Source: an uncultured Lachnospiraceae bacterium
Lineage (GTDB): Bacteria; Bacillota; Clostridia; Lachnospirales; Lachnospiraceae
Direction: 5' to 3'
DNA: 33,214 nucleotides
NCBI GenBank assembly: GCA_900320025.1
Contig: ONQW01000007.1
Coordinates: forward strand, 1 to 33,214
Part shown: one piece after another, positions 7,953 through 16,142 of the stretch
Numbering within the stretch: position 1 is the first letter of the stretch
Layout: every line of letters begins with the position of its first letter
Notes under the pieces: model-generated
What the model saw: the letters and a program-made list of their open reading frames with translations, nothing else
Told to the model about the DNA's origin: nothing
Databases searched by the model: none
Program-made: the position numbers and the translations under genes

Positions 7953-7990
7953 AATCTGTTCCTTTCCGTCCCTTCCTCGCCGTCTCTGTT

Positions 7991-9313
7991 CTATGCTTCT
8001 TCGCTGTTCTGCGCGGCACAGAGGCCGGCCGTGTGCCCGGTGGACCAGGCGATTTGAAGATTGAATCCTCCCGTCACGGCGTCAACATCCATGATTTCCC
8101 CTGCAAAATACAAGCCCTTCACAAGCTTTGATTCCATGGTGGATGGATTGATTTCCTTCACGCTGACGCCTCCCCGCGTGACCACTGCCTCCGGGAATCC
8201 GCCGGTTCTCACGATGGTGAGCGGTATTGCCTGAAGGCAGGTGGCAAAACGACGTCTGTCGCCCTCCTGCACCTCTCTGGCCGGCAGATCCGGATCCAAC
8301 CCAGCAGCCAGAATCATTTCCCGCCCGAGCCGGGCAGGAAAAAGAGAGGATGCCGCGTGGATAAAGGATCGGTCCGGTGTCTCCCGCAGCAGCATGTCGA
8401 CGCGCGCTGCCAGCTCCTCCGCAGGAACTGCCGGTTTCAGATTCAGCATGAGCCGGTATCCTTCCGGGTGCTCACGAAAGCTGACTCTCGTCGAGGCTGT
8501 CAGTACAAGAGGACCGCTGACTCCCTGCTGGGTAAACAGCATTTCTCCAAACCCTTCATAGACGGCGCGGTCCTTTTTCTTTTTCTGTTTTCTGCCATTT
8601 GCCGGCGGCTCCGGGCTCGCCTGTTTTTCTCCGCCCCGGGGCAGCGGCCATACGGAGACCGCAACGTTGCGCAGGGAAAGTCCGGACAGCCTCGTCGGCC
8701 AGCTCTCCTTCGTGACAAACGGGACAAGAGATGGCTCCTGCGGCATCACCGTGTGACCGGTTTCCTGCGCGAGAAGATATCCGCTGCCGTCAGAGCCGGT
8801 AGACGCATAGGATCTTCCCCCGGTGCACAGGATGACCGCGTCTGCGGCCAGGAAAGAGCCGTCTGAGAGACGGACGCCGGTGATCTTTCCGCTCTCCGTC
8901 TGCAGGTGACGGCATGTTCTGCCGGTCAGAATCCGGCCGCCCTGTGCCTGCAGGGTACGGGTCAGCGCCTTTGTCACGTCGGATGCGTGATCCGACACCG
9001 GGAACACACGCTCCCCCCGTTCCGTCTTGACCGGGCAGCCTGCCTGTGTGAAGAAAGCCTTGACGGCATCATGGTCAAAGGCATGGACACTGTGGTAAAG
9101 AAACTTCGGGTTCGTCACGACATGGTCGAAAAAATCGGACGTCGCGCAGTCATTCGTGAGATTGCAGCGTCCCTTGCCCGTGATATAGATTTTTTTCCCC
9201 GCCTTCTCGTTCTGTTCCAGCACCGTGACGGAGGCACCGGCTGCAGAGGCGGCTGCGGCAGCCATGAGCCCGGAGGCGCCGGCGCCGATCACCAGAATGC
9301 TTTTGTTTTTCAT
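7991..9313 (-). CDS. HI0933/YhiN-family NAD(P)/FAD-dependent oxidoreductase
   Basis: Flavoprotein of the HI0933 family; the physiological substrate is unknown. 440 residues. The N-terminal dinucleotide fold reads VIGAGASGLMAAAAA, followed by EQNEKAGKKIYITGKGRCNLTN, the GGRSYASTGSDGSGY motif, GVSGPLVL and a C-terminal GEIMDVDAVTGGFNLQIAWSTG segment, all family hallmarks. A Lys/Pro-rich stretch (GGEKQASPEPPANGRKQKKKK, about 8565–8640) before EGFGEMLFT looks like an insertion relative to what I know of the family. The ATG at 9313 has no visible ribosome binding site, and a promoter-like sequence lies so close that the mRNA could be leaderless. It heads the operon with cmk, ispH and rpsA. Confidence 0.9.
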   Translation of the reverse strand: MKNKSILVIGAGASGLMAAAAASAAGASVTVLEQNEKAGKKIYITGKGRCNLTNDCATSDFFDHVVTNPKFLYHSVHAFDHDAVKAFFTQAGCPVKTERGERVFPVSDHASDVTKALTRTLQAQGGRILTGRTCRHLQTESGKITGVRLSDGSFLAADAVILCTGGRSYASTGSDGSGYLLAQETGHTVMPQEPSLVPFVTKESWPTRLSGLSLRNVAVSVWPLPRGGEKQASPEPPANGRKQKKKKDRAVYEGFGEMLFTQQGVSGPLVLTASTRVSFREHPEGYRLMLNLKPAVPAEELAARVDMLLRETPDRSFIHAASSLFPARLGREMILAAGLDPDLPAREVQEGDRRRFATCLQAIPLTIVRTGGFPEAVVTRGGVSVKEINPSTMESKLVKGLYFAGEIMDVDAVTGGFNLQIAWSTGHTAGLCAAQNSEEA

Positions 9314-9319
9314 GCCGCT

Positions 9320-9349
9320 ATCTTACACCAATGCTTCTTTTCCTTGCAA
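9320..9349 (-). promoter_or_regulatory. Candidate promoter of the HI0933–cmk–ispH–rpsA operon
   Basis: Minus strand: TTGCAA (9344–9349), an 18-base spacer, then TAAGAT (9320–9325). Expected transcription start falls at or next to the ATG at 9313, so a transcript from here would have almost no leader. The match to sigma-A consensus is moderate (4 of 6 and 5 of 6). Confidence 0.4.
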
Positions 9350-9578
9350 TGAAATGGAAAACAGGTCTGGTTTGTTTTTACGCACCGGTTCCCGCTTGTC
9401 GATGTATTTCCGGTACTATTCCCCGGCATTTCTTGCGTGTGGATGCCCGGAATATCACTGGCCGCACCGGACGATAAAGATTACAGCATTTCTGAATCGG
9501 CTGTTCTTGTGATAATGCCAAAATCAGAGATTTCATCCATCAAATGTTTTGCGTTTTGACGAAAAGCCGGAAACAGAA

Positions 9579-9608
9579 TTGACAAACATGCGTTTTTACT
9601 TATATATT
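9579..9608 (+). promoter_or_regulatory. Promoter of the BMP ABC transporter operon
   Basis: TTGACA (9579–9584, perfect -35), then TATATT (9603–9608) at an 18-base spacing, or TATATA (9601–9606) at 16. A start near 9615 leaves a leader of about 165 bases before the lipoprotein gene. In the 467-base gap 9314–9780 the stretch 9350–9578 shows no gene or site that I can support. Confidence 0.7.
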
Positions 9609-9622
9609 ACGTAGCGTGAGGA

Positions 9623-9764
9623 AGGACAGAATGGATATCAGAGGGAAGCACAGAAAACCAGAGGTTTGTATGTGACTTCTCTTTTTTTATCTGTCCTGTC
9701 TGCCCTGTTATGATCAGACGGCGGGCATGGGGCCCGGCGTTCATGAGCGCCAGCGGCATGCTGG
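9623..9764 (+). promoter_or_regulatory. Structured 5' leader of the transporter operon, unassigned
   Basis: An 8-bp helix AGGACAGA/TCTGTCCT (9623–9630 with 9690–9697) encloses a 7-bp hairpin AGAGGTT/GACTTCT (9660–9666 with 9674–9680) followed by a run of seven T, like an intrinsic terminator. Further on GGCGTT/AGCGCC (9736–9751) and CCAGC/GCTGG (9750–9764) overlap by two bases and so exclude each other, just before the AGGAGG site. It does not match the purine riboswitch consensus as I know it. It could be a riboswitch-like attenuator or only a stable leader. Confidence 0.45.
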
Positions 9765-9780
9765 CAAGAGGAGGAAAGTT

Positions 9781-11217
9781 ATGAAAAAGCAGTTCCTGAG
9801 TCTTGGAGTTGCTGCAGCAGTCTCAGCATCTCTGCTGGCCGGCTGTGGCAGTTCCGCATCGAATACGGCCGCGTCCACTGCTGGCAGCGCCGCATCGGAG
9901 GCAGCTTCCACCGCTTCCACCGAGACTGCCGCGGCGGCATCAACATCTGCAGCAGCAGAGGAAACCGCTTCCGCGGAGGCAGTCGATCCGTCTTCCATGA
10001 AGATCGGCATGATCTGCGTTGGCGATGAGGCAGTCACCTATGATAAGGCACATATCGATGGAATTACTGCCGCTGCCGGCAAGGTTGGCATCGGCACAGA
10101 CCAGATCGTCTTCAAGAAGAATGTTCCCGAGGATGCTACCGCTTATGACGCTGCGGTAGAACTGGTGGAGAGCCAGGGCTGCAATCTCGTGATTTCGGAT
10201 TCCTATGGTCATCAGAACTTCATGGTGCAGGCAGCAGAGGAATATCCGGATGTGCAGTTCGTCTCTATGACCGGCGACTTTGCCGCGCTGAGCGGGCTGG
10301 ATAACTTCCATAACGCATTCGACAATATTTATGAAGCCCGCTATGTCTCCGGTGTTGTCGCAGGCATGAAGGTACAGCAGCTGGTTGATGACGGCAAGCT
10401 GACCGACGACAACTATGACAAGGACGGCAAGGTGAAGATCGGCTATGTCGGCGCTTTCAATTACGCAGAGGTCGTTTCCGGTTACACTGCCTTCTATCTC
10501 GGCCTTACCTCCGTCTACCCGGACGCTCACATGTATGTTGACTACACCAATTCCTGGTTTGATGTGGACGCCGAGGCTGCAACGGCAGAAAAGCTGATCG
10601 CAGACGGCTGTGTCATCATCGGCCAGCACGCCGATTCCACCGGTGCTCCTTCTGCTGTGGAACAGGCTTTCCAGGATGGCAACGATCACGTGTTCTCCGT
10701 CGGCTACAACATCTCCATGCTGGATGTGGCACCGGATGTCGCTCTGACCTCCGCTTCCAACAACTGGGAAGTGTATTATGAAGAGCTGTTCCGCTCCATT
10801 CTCTCCGGACAGGGTGTTCCGAACGACTGGTCCAAGGGATATAACGACGGCGCGGTCGGTCTGACCGAGCTTGGCTCCGCTGTTGCGGACGGCACGCAGG
10901 ACAAGGTGAATGAAGTGGAAGCTGCTATCAAGGACGGCTCTCTCAAGGTATTTGACACTTCTTCCTTCACGGTTTCTCAGGACAACATCGACGTCACCAA
11001 GAGCAAGAGCGGCGCTGTCGTCACAACGGACGATGCCGGTCACGTGACCAGCTGCAAGGTGGATATGTCCTACTATGATTACTCTTCCGGCACTCCGAAG
11101 GTTGTCTACCAGGGCGACACCGTGGAAGCCATCGAGGACGGCGCCTTTACGGAATCCACATTCCGCTCCGCTCCGTACTTCACCATCCGCATCGATGGGA
11201 TCGACGAGCTGAGCTGA
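9781..11217 (+). CDS. BMP-family substrate-binding lipoprotein of a nucleoside-type ABC transporter
   Basis: Extracellular lipid-anchored binding protein of the BmpA/NupN/Med type, which usually captures nucleosides. 478 residues, longer than the usual 350–380 because of an Ala/Ser/Thr linker after the signal and a long C-terminal part. The signal peptide MKKQFLSLGVAAAV ends in the lipobox LLAGC with Cys22. The BMP domain starts near residue 75 (SMKIGMICVGD) and shows DSYGHQNFMVQAAEEYPDVQF, GVVAGM and GYVGAFNYAEVVSGYTAFYLG. AGGAGG precedes the ATG. It is first in the operon and followed by its own terminator hairpin, which would raise its expression above the membrane parts. The precise ligand cannot be read from the sequence. 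Confidence 0.93.
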   Translation: MKKQFLSLGVAAAVSASLLAGCGSSASNTAASTAGSAASEAASTASTETAAAASTSAAAEETASAEAVDPSSMKIGMICVGDEAVTYDKAHIDGITAAAGKVGIGTDQIVFKKNVPEDATAYDAAVELVESQGCNLVISDSYGHQNFMVQAAEEYPDVQFVSMTGDFAALSGLDNFHNAFDNIYEARYVSGVVAGMKVQQLVDDGKLTDDNYDKDGKVKIGYVGAFNYAEVVSGYTAFYLGLTSVYPDAHMYVDYTNSWFDVDAEAATAEKLIADGCVIIGQHADSTGAPSAVEQAFQDGNDHVFSVGYNISMLDVAPDVALTSASNNWEVYYEELFRSILSGQGVPNDWSKGYNDGAVGLTELGSAVADGTQDKVNEVEAAIKDGSLKVFDTSSFTVSQDNIDVTKSKSGAVVTTDDAGHVTSCKVDMSYYDYSSGTPKVVYQGDTVEAIEDGAFTESTFRSAPYFTIRIDGIDELS

Positions 11218-11256
11218 GTGCCATGATCCTGCCGGACCCGCTATATGGCCCGGTAC

Positions 11257-11302
11257 ATTCTGGCTCTGCGAAGAGAGATCTTTGCAGAGCCAGAATTATT
11301 TT
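11257..11302 (+). terminator. Terminator or attenuator after the binding-protein gene
   Basis: A 13-bp perfect stem ATTCTGGCTCTGC/GCAGAGCCAGAAT (11257–11269 and 11284–11296), with an inner AAGA/TCTT pairing, then TATTTT. It lies within the operon, so partial read-through would supply the ATPase and permeases at lower levels. Confidence 0.8.
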
Positions 11303-11321
11303 AATCAGCATCACCAGACAG

Positions 11322-11421
11322 CGGGTTTATCCGGAATTCATCTGCTTTAGTCCGCAGGCTGTATGTTCCGCATAAACCCGGATTTTGCAGAGGCCGGAAC
11401 CACACCGGTTCCTGCCTGTGC
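11322..11421 (+). promoter_or_regulatory. Two further hairpins upstream of the ATPase gene
   Basis: A 9-bp stem CGGGTTTAT/ATAAACCCG (11322–11330 with 11372–11380), containing CTGC/GCAG, then a 15-position stem at 11387–11401 and 11407–11421 with two mismatches and loop ACACC. The AGGAGGGAGG site follows at once. Seen structure only; it may protect the processed downstream mRNA end or regulate translation. Confidence 0.45.
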
Positions 11422-11448
11422 AAAGTTTTGACGAGGAGGGAGGCATCC

Positions 11449-13002
11449 ATGTCAGATCATCCAAAGATTCCCGCTGTATCCATGCGCGGCATCACCAAGC
11501 GGTTCGGCAGCGTCACCGCTAACAATCACTGCAGCCTGGACATCCAGAACGGTGAAATTCTCGCACTTCTCGGAGAGAATGGAAGCGGCAAGACGACGCT
11601 CATGAACATGCTGGCCGGTCTTTACTATCCTGACGAAGGTCAGATATTTCTTGACGGAAAAGAAGTTTCCATCAATTCTCCGCATGATGCGTTTTCGATG
11701 GGCATCGGCATGGTACATCAGCACTTCAAGCTGGTGGATGTGCTGACCGCCACGGAAAATATCATCCTGGGCATCGAGGAAAAGGGAAAACTGGACCTGA
11801 AGGCCGCTGCTGCGAAAATCCGTTCTATCTGCGAAACTTACGGATTCGATCTCAACCCGGATCAGAAAATCTATGACATGTCTGTCTCACAGAAGCAGAC
11901 CGTGGAAATCGTGAAGGTTCTGTACCGCGGTGCCCGGATTCTGATTCTCGATGAGCCAACCGCCGTCCTGACGCCGCAGGAGACCGACCGCCTTTTCACA
12001 ATCATCCACAACATGAAGGATGACGGCAAAGCAATTGTCATCATCACGCACAAGCTGAATGAGGTCAAGCGCATCTCTGACCGCGTCGCAATCCTGCGCA
12101 AGGGGGAATGCGTCGGTGTCTATCCGACCAGTGAGATCTCCATTCAGGAGATGACCGACAGAATGGTTGGTCACAAGGTGGTTCTGAACATCGAGCGGCC
12201 AGTTCCGAAGATTCCGCCGGAGCAGAAAATATTTATCCGCAATCTCACAGTGGTCGATGAGGATGGCCTCACGCGTCTGGATCATGTTTCGTTCTATATG
12301 AACACCAGCGAAATTCTGGGCGTCGCCGGCATTTCAGGCTCCGGACAGAAGGAACTGCTCGAATCCATCGCCGGCCTGCAGAAAGTACAGTCCGGGAGCA
12401 TCGAATACAAGGATGACAATGGAACGCTTCTGGAACTGGTCGGCCGTGATCCTCTCGAAATCGCCCGGCTCGGGATCACCCTCTCCTTCGTTCCGGAGGA
12501 CCGTCTTGGCATGGGCCTTGTGGGGGACATGGATATCACAGACAATATCATGCTCCGCTCCTTCCGTGATGGCCGCTCTGTCTTCACAGACCGCAGAACG
12601 CCGAAGAAACTGGCCGGAAAAATTGTGAATGAGCTCGACGTCAAGACACCCAGCCTTGCGACACCGGTCCGGAAACTCTCTGGCGGTAATGTCCAGAAGG
12701 TGCTGGTAGGCCGCGAAATTGCCTCTGCACCCCGTGTCCTGCTCACAGCCTACGCGGTACGCGGTCTTGATATCAATTCCGCCTATCAGATTTATGATCT
12801 TCTGAATCAGCAGAAGGAACGCGGCGTTGCGGTCCTGTATGTCGGAGAGGATCTGGATGTACTGATGGCGCTCTGTGACAAAATTATGGTGCTCGCAGGC
12901 GGGAAGCTGGCCGGCATCGTGGATCCCAGAGTAACCACCAAGGAGGCAATCGGCCTCATGATGACCGGCGGAGCCGGAAAGGAGGAGCAGAAGAATGGCT
13001 GA
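11449..13002 (+). CDS. Nucleoside-type ABC transporter ATP-binding protein with two ATPase domains
   Basis: Cytoplasmic ATPase of the carbohydrate/nucleoside CUT2-like class (NupO/YufO type). 517 residues. Domain 1: Walker A GENGSGKTT (about residues 43–51), signature region MSVSQKQTVEI, Walker B ILILDEPTAVLTPQE and H-loop VIITHK. Domain 2: degenerate P-loop GISGSGQKEL, signature LSGGNVQKVLVGRE and TAYAVRGLD in place of the usual AQPTRGLD. A degenerate second P-loop is normal in this class; the QPT-to-YAV change is less usual. The start MSDHPKIPAV is preceded by GAGGAGGGAGG. It overlaps the first permease gene by eight bases, which suggests coupled translation. Confidence 0.93.
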   Translation: MSDHPKIPAVSMRGITKRFGSVTANNHCSLDIQNGEILALLGENGSGKTTLMNMLAGLYYPDEGQIFLDGKEVSINSPHDAFSMGIGMVHQHFKLVDVLTATENIILGIEEKGKLDLKAAAAKIRSICETYGFDLNPDQKIYDMSVSQKQTVEIVKVLYRGARILILDEPTAVLTPQETDRLFTIIHNMKDDGKAIVIITHKLNEVKRISDRVAILRKGECVGVYPTSEISIQEMTDRMVGHKVVLNIERPVPKIPPEQKIFIRNLTVVDEDGLTRLDHVSFYMNTSEILGVAGISGSGQKELLESIAGLQKVQSGSIEYKDDNGTLLELVGRDPLEIARLGITLSFVPEDRLGMGLVGDMDITDNIMLRSFRDGRSVFTDRRTPKKLAGKIVNELDVKTPSLATPVRKLSGGNVQKVLVGREIASAPRVLLTAYAVRGLDINSAYQIYDLLNQQKERGVAVLYVGEDLDVLMALCDKIMVLAGGKLAGIVDPRVTTKEAIGLMMTGGAGKEEQKNG

Positions 13003-14176
13003 GACATCTTCCGAAAAGACCAGAGAGCCCTTCGTCCGCGTCGCAAAGCGGACCGGGATCCATTGGTACCAGTCCTGGGGCATCCGCATCGTGGCGGTTT
13101 TCCTCGCCCTGATTGTAAATGCTCTCTTCATTCACGGTGTGACCGGGCTCAATCCGGTGGAAGTCTACCGCATCATGTGGACCGGCACCTTCGAATCCAA
13201 ATATAACTTTCTGACGACGCTGCGCGATATGTCCATCCTGTATTGTGTCGCTCTCGCGCTGGCTCCCGCCTTCCGCATGCGGTTCTGGAACATCGGCGGG
13301 GAAGGCCAGGTTCTCATGGGTGCGCTTGCATCCGCTCTGCTGATGATTTATGCCGATCAGCTTCCAAACGGACTGCTCCTGCCCCTCATGATCCTGTGCT
13401 CGGCTGTTTTCGGCGCTGTCTGGGCTTTCATTCCGGCATGGTTCAAAGCAAAATGGAATACGAACGAAACACTGTTCACCCTGATGATGAACTATGTCGC
13501 CATCAATATTGTCAATGCGCTGACCAACATCTGGCGCGGTGCAAAATCATCGCTCGGCACCCTCAATACCCAGACAAAGGCAGGCTGGTGGCCCAAGTTC
13601 CTCGGCTATCGATTCATGCCCTTCATTCTGATTGTCACCGCACTGGCCATCTTCATCAAGATTTATGTCCACCGGTCAAAGCATGGCTATGAGCTTTCCG
13701 TGCTCGGAGACTCCCCGAATACTGCACGCTATGCCGGTATTAACGTAAAAAAAGTTATTCTTCGTACCATGATTCTGTCCGGAGCGCTCTGCGGCCTCGC
13801 AGGCTTTGGAATTGTATCGGGCGTCGACATGACCATCTCCTCCGGTACCGCGAGAGGTTATGGTTTTACAGCGATCATCGTTGCATGGCTGGCTCATCTG
13901 GAGCCGGAATACATGGCACTGATCTCCTTCCTTCTGATCTTTCTTGACAAGGGAGCGGCACAGATCACCTCTGCCTACTCCGTGCTGAACGACTATGCGT
14001 CTCAGGTGATCACGGCGATTATCCTGTTCTTCATTCTGGGCAGCGAGTTCTTTGTCAACTATCGTCTTGTGTTCCGCAGCAGGCATCCCGGGACACATGC
14101 CCCTGCTCCCGCGGCAGCTTCTGCCGGTGTACAGATGACCGATGCGGATGGAAAGGAAGGTACCAAAGAATCATGA
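12995..14176 (+). CDS. Nucleoside-type ABC transporter permease 1
   Basis: Inner membrane component of the BPD_transp_2 family (NupP/YufP type). 393 residues. A hydrophilic N-terminus of about 28 residues is followed by about ten hydrophobic segments; the conserved RFWNIGGEGQVLMGALASA appears near residue 90 and the cytoplasmic loop GDSPNTARYAGI that contacts the ATPase near 235. The C-terminal 25 residues are Ala/Pro rich and hydrophilic. GGAGGAG inside the ATPase gene serves as ribosome binding site. It overlaps the next gene by four bases (ATGA). Confidence 0.93.
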   Translation: MAETSSEKTREPFVRVAKRTGIHWYQSWGIRIVAVFLALIVNALFIHGVTGLNPVEVYRIMWTGTFESKYNFLTTLRDMSILYCVALALAPAFRMRFWNIGGEGQVLMGALASALLMIYADQLPNGLLLPLMILCSAVFGAVWAFIPAWFKAKWNTNETLFTLMMNYVAINIVNALTNIWRGAKSSLGTLNTQTKAGWWPKFLGYRFMPFILIVTALAIFIKIYVHRSKHGYELSVLGDSPNTARYAGINVKKVILRTMILSGALCGLAGFGIVSGVDMTISSGTARGYGFTAIIVAWLAHLEPEYMALISFLLIFLDKGAAQITSAYSVLNDYASQVITAIILFFILGSEFFVNYRLVFRSRHPGTHAPAPAAASAGVQMTDADGKEGTKES

Positions 14177-15162
14177 CAACTCTCATTGCATGGATCAACC
14201 GGGCGGTATGGTTTGGTACCGTCATTATGTTTGGTTCCACCGGAGAAATCATTACCGAGCGGAGCGGAAACCTGAACCTCGGCGTTCCCGGCATCATGTT
14301 TCTCGGCGGGTTTGCAGGTTTTGCAGGCGCCTATTACTATGAAAACGGAACCGCCGATCCGAGCGCTGCCCTGATCATACTCATCTCGATGCTCTGCGGC
14401 ATGGCTGCTGCTGCGCTTGGCGGGCTGATTTACAGTTTTCTGACCATTACGCTCCGTGCCAATCAGAATGTCACCGGCCTTGCTCTCACAATCTTCGGGG
14501 CCGGCATTGCCAATTTCTTCGGCGTGCAGGTTCTGAACGGAGGTACTTCCGTCAAGGCATCGACCTCACATACCGTCTTTGCCACGCCGATTCCAGTCCT
14601 CTCCGGTCTTGGCGCCATTGGGCAGATCTTCTTCTCCTATGGCTTCATGGTGTATCTCGCTGTGATCATTGCGCTGGTGATAAATCATTTTATTTATCAC
14701 ACGAGGAAGGGATTGAACCTCCGTGCTGTAGGAGAAAGCCCGGCGACAGCTGATTCAGTTGGTATCAATGTCACCCGCTATAAATACGCCGCCACCTGCA
14801 TCGGTGCTGCGATTACCGGCCTCGGCGGCGTATATTATGTCATGGATTACGGCTATGGCACCTGGTCCACCGCCAACTCCATCGAAGGACTTGGCTGGCT
14901 GGCGGTTGCCCTGGTCATCTTCGCCACCTGGAAGCCGGTCAACATCATCTGGGGCGCTTATGTCTTCGGCATGTTCTTCTGGCTCTACAATTATCTGCCG
15001 TCACTGCTCGGCGTCACACTCCCCAACTATCTGGTTCAGCTGACGCAGATGATCCCATATGTTGTCACCATCCTGGTACTCATCTATATCAGTGCGAAGC
15101 AGAAACATGAGAGCCAGGGTCCTGCAGCACTCGGACAGGCCTATTTCCGGGAGGATCGATAA
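14173..15162 (+). CDS. Nucleoside-type ABC transporter permease 2
   Basis: Partner permease of the BPD_transp_2 family (NupQ/YufQ type). 329 residues, about nine membrane segments. Conserved parts are GEIITERSGNLNLGVPGIMFLGG near the N-terminus and the ATPase-contacting loop VGESPATADSVGINV near residue 195. The start overlaps the previous stop (ATGA at 14173–14176). It ends the operon and is followed by a long terminator. With the lipoprotein and ATPase the transporter is complete. Confidence 0.93.
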   Translation: MTTLIAWINRAVWFGTVIMFGSTGEIITERSGNLNLGVPGIMFLGGFAGFAGAYYYENGTADPSAALIILISMLCGMAAAALGGLIYSFLTITLRANQNVTGLALTIFGAGIANFFGVQVLNGGTSVKASTSHTVFATPIPVLSGLGAIGQIFFSYGFMVYLAVIIALVINHFIYHTRKGLNLRAVGESPATADSVGINVTRYKYAATCIGAAITGLGGVYYVMDYGYGTWSTANSIEGLGWLAVALVIFATWKPVNIIWGAYVFGMFFWLYNYLPSLLGVTLPNYLVQLTQMIPYVVTILVLIYISAKQKHESQGPAALGQAYFREDR

Positions 15163-15213
15163 CCCGTATTTCAGCGCATTCCGGATCATTCGTCCAATAT
15201 CCCGCATAGAATA

Positions 15214-15277
15214 AGTCCCGGGGACAGAAAATCAGGAGATCAATATCATCCTGATGCTCTGTCCCCGGGGCTATTTT
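15214..15277 (+). terminator. Terminator of the transporter operon
   Basis: A 15-bp stem, AGTCCCGGGGACAGA (15214–15228) with TCTGTCCCCGGGGCT (15258–15272), one G-U pair, with an inner ATCAGGA/TCCTGAT helix, then ATTTT. From 15280 to 15434, before the end of xpt, I see only AT-rich sequence with two CTGATAAA/CCGATAAA-like stretches and no gene. Confidence 0.9.
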
Positions 15278-15434
15278 AATTCTTATCACGGATCGGGACT
15301 ATGCTTACAGCATGGTATTGTCCCTTCATGGTATTGTTGCGCCGATCAGCTAACCACTGCCCGATAAATTTTATTCAAATGTCCAACTTCATTTTGCAAT
15401 CGGCCACCCGATAGATTTCACTTCCTGATAAACT

Positions 15435-16013
15435 TTATTGTTCCCGGAAGGTAATGGATCCGTCATCGCCCATGGAATCTACAATGGCGATGGAGGTCAC
15501 ATCCAGCCCCTCGCCGCGCAGCTTCTCGCCGCCATGCTGGAAACCCTTCTCAATCGCAATGCCGATGCCTCCGACCCTTGCGCCTGCCTGCCGGCAGATA
15601 TCGAGCAGCCCGTTCATTGCCTTGCCGACTGCGAGAAAATCATCGACAAGCAGAACGGTATCCTCAGAGGTCAGAAATTTCTTGGACAGTGTAATGTCAT
15701 AATCCTTCCCATAGGTGTAAGAATGTACCTTGGAGGTGTAGAGTTCACCGTCCAGGTTCTTACTCTTGGCCTTCTTGGCAAACACCACCGGTACCTGGAA
15801 ATAACGTCCAGTCATCATGGCAATGGCGATCCCGGAGGCCTCAATGGTAAGAATCCGGGTGATACCGCGGTCCTTATATTTCTCATAAAATGTTTTCCCG
15901 ATCTCATCGAGCAGCGCAACATCCAGCTGATGGTTCAGGAAACTGTCTACCTTCAGAATTTCACCGGGACGTACCTGTCCGTCCCGCACAATTCTCTCTT
16001 CCAGGAAATTCAT
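15435..16013 (-). CDS. xpt: Xanthine phosphoribosyltransferase
   Basis: Purine salvage enzyme making XMP from xanthine and PRPP in the cytoplasm. 192 residues, family length. The PRPP-binding motif VLLVDDFLAVGKAMNG is at about residues 120–135; the N-terminal DSFLNHQLD and the TIEASGIAIAMM segment match the family. The ATG at 16013 has GGGAGAGAGG upstream. In many Firmicutes xpt follows a guanine riboswitch; I see no aptamer in the 129 bases between tpiA and xpt, only the tpiA terminator. It is tail to tail with the nucleoside-type transporter, which makes a purine role for that transporter plausible. Confidence 0.96.
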   Translation of the reverse strand: MNFLEERIVRDGQVRPGEILKVDSFLNHQLDVALLDEIGKTFYEKYKDRGITRILTIEASGIAIAMMTGRYFQVPVVFAKKAKSKNLDGELYTSKVHSYTYGKDYDITLSKKFLTSEDTVLLVDDFLAVGKAMNGLLDICRQAGARVGGIGIAIEKGFQHGGEKLRGEGLDVTSIAIVDSMGDDGSITFREQ

Positions 16014-16081
16014 GTCAGAGTAATCCTCTCTCCCTCATGTGTGTCTGACCTTATCCAGGCTCTTCTGCTCATTCCGGATGG

Positions 16082-16116
16082 AAAAGAGCCCTCTTCCGTC
16101 ATGCTGAAGAGAGCTC
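16082..16116 (-). terminator. Terminator after tpiA
   Basis: On the minus strand GAGCTCTCTTC pairs with GAAGAGGGCTC (16106–16116 and 16086–16096, 11 positions with one G-U), followed by TTTT (16082–16085). It separates tpiA from xpt, so xpt should have its own promoter or depend on read-through. Confidence 0.8.
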
Positions 16117-16142
16117 TCCATCCATCCCGATCCTGTGAAGAA

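Noticed and set aside
9225-9512. 95-residue plus-strand open frame crossing the start of the oxidoreductase gene
   Set aside because: It is mostly antisense to conserved coding sequence and has no start signal.
9540-9780. Purine riboswitch upstream of the transporter operon
   Set aside because: GGATAT occurs, but the TTTCTACC and CCGTAAA core elements and three-way junction are missing.
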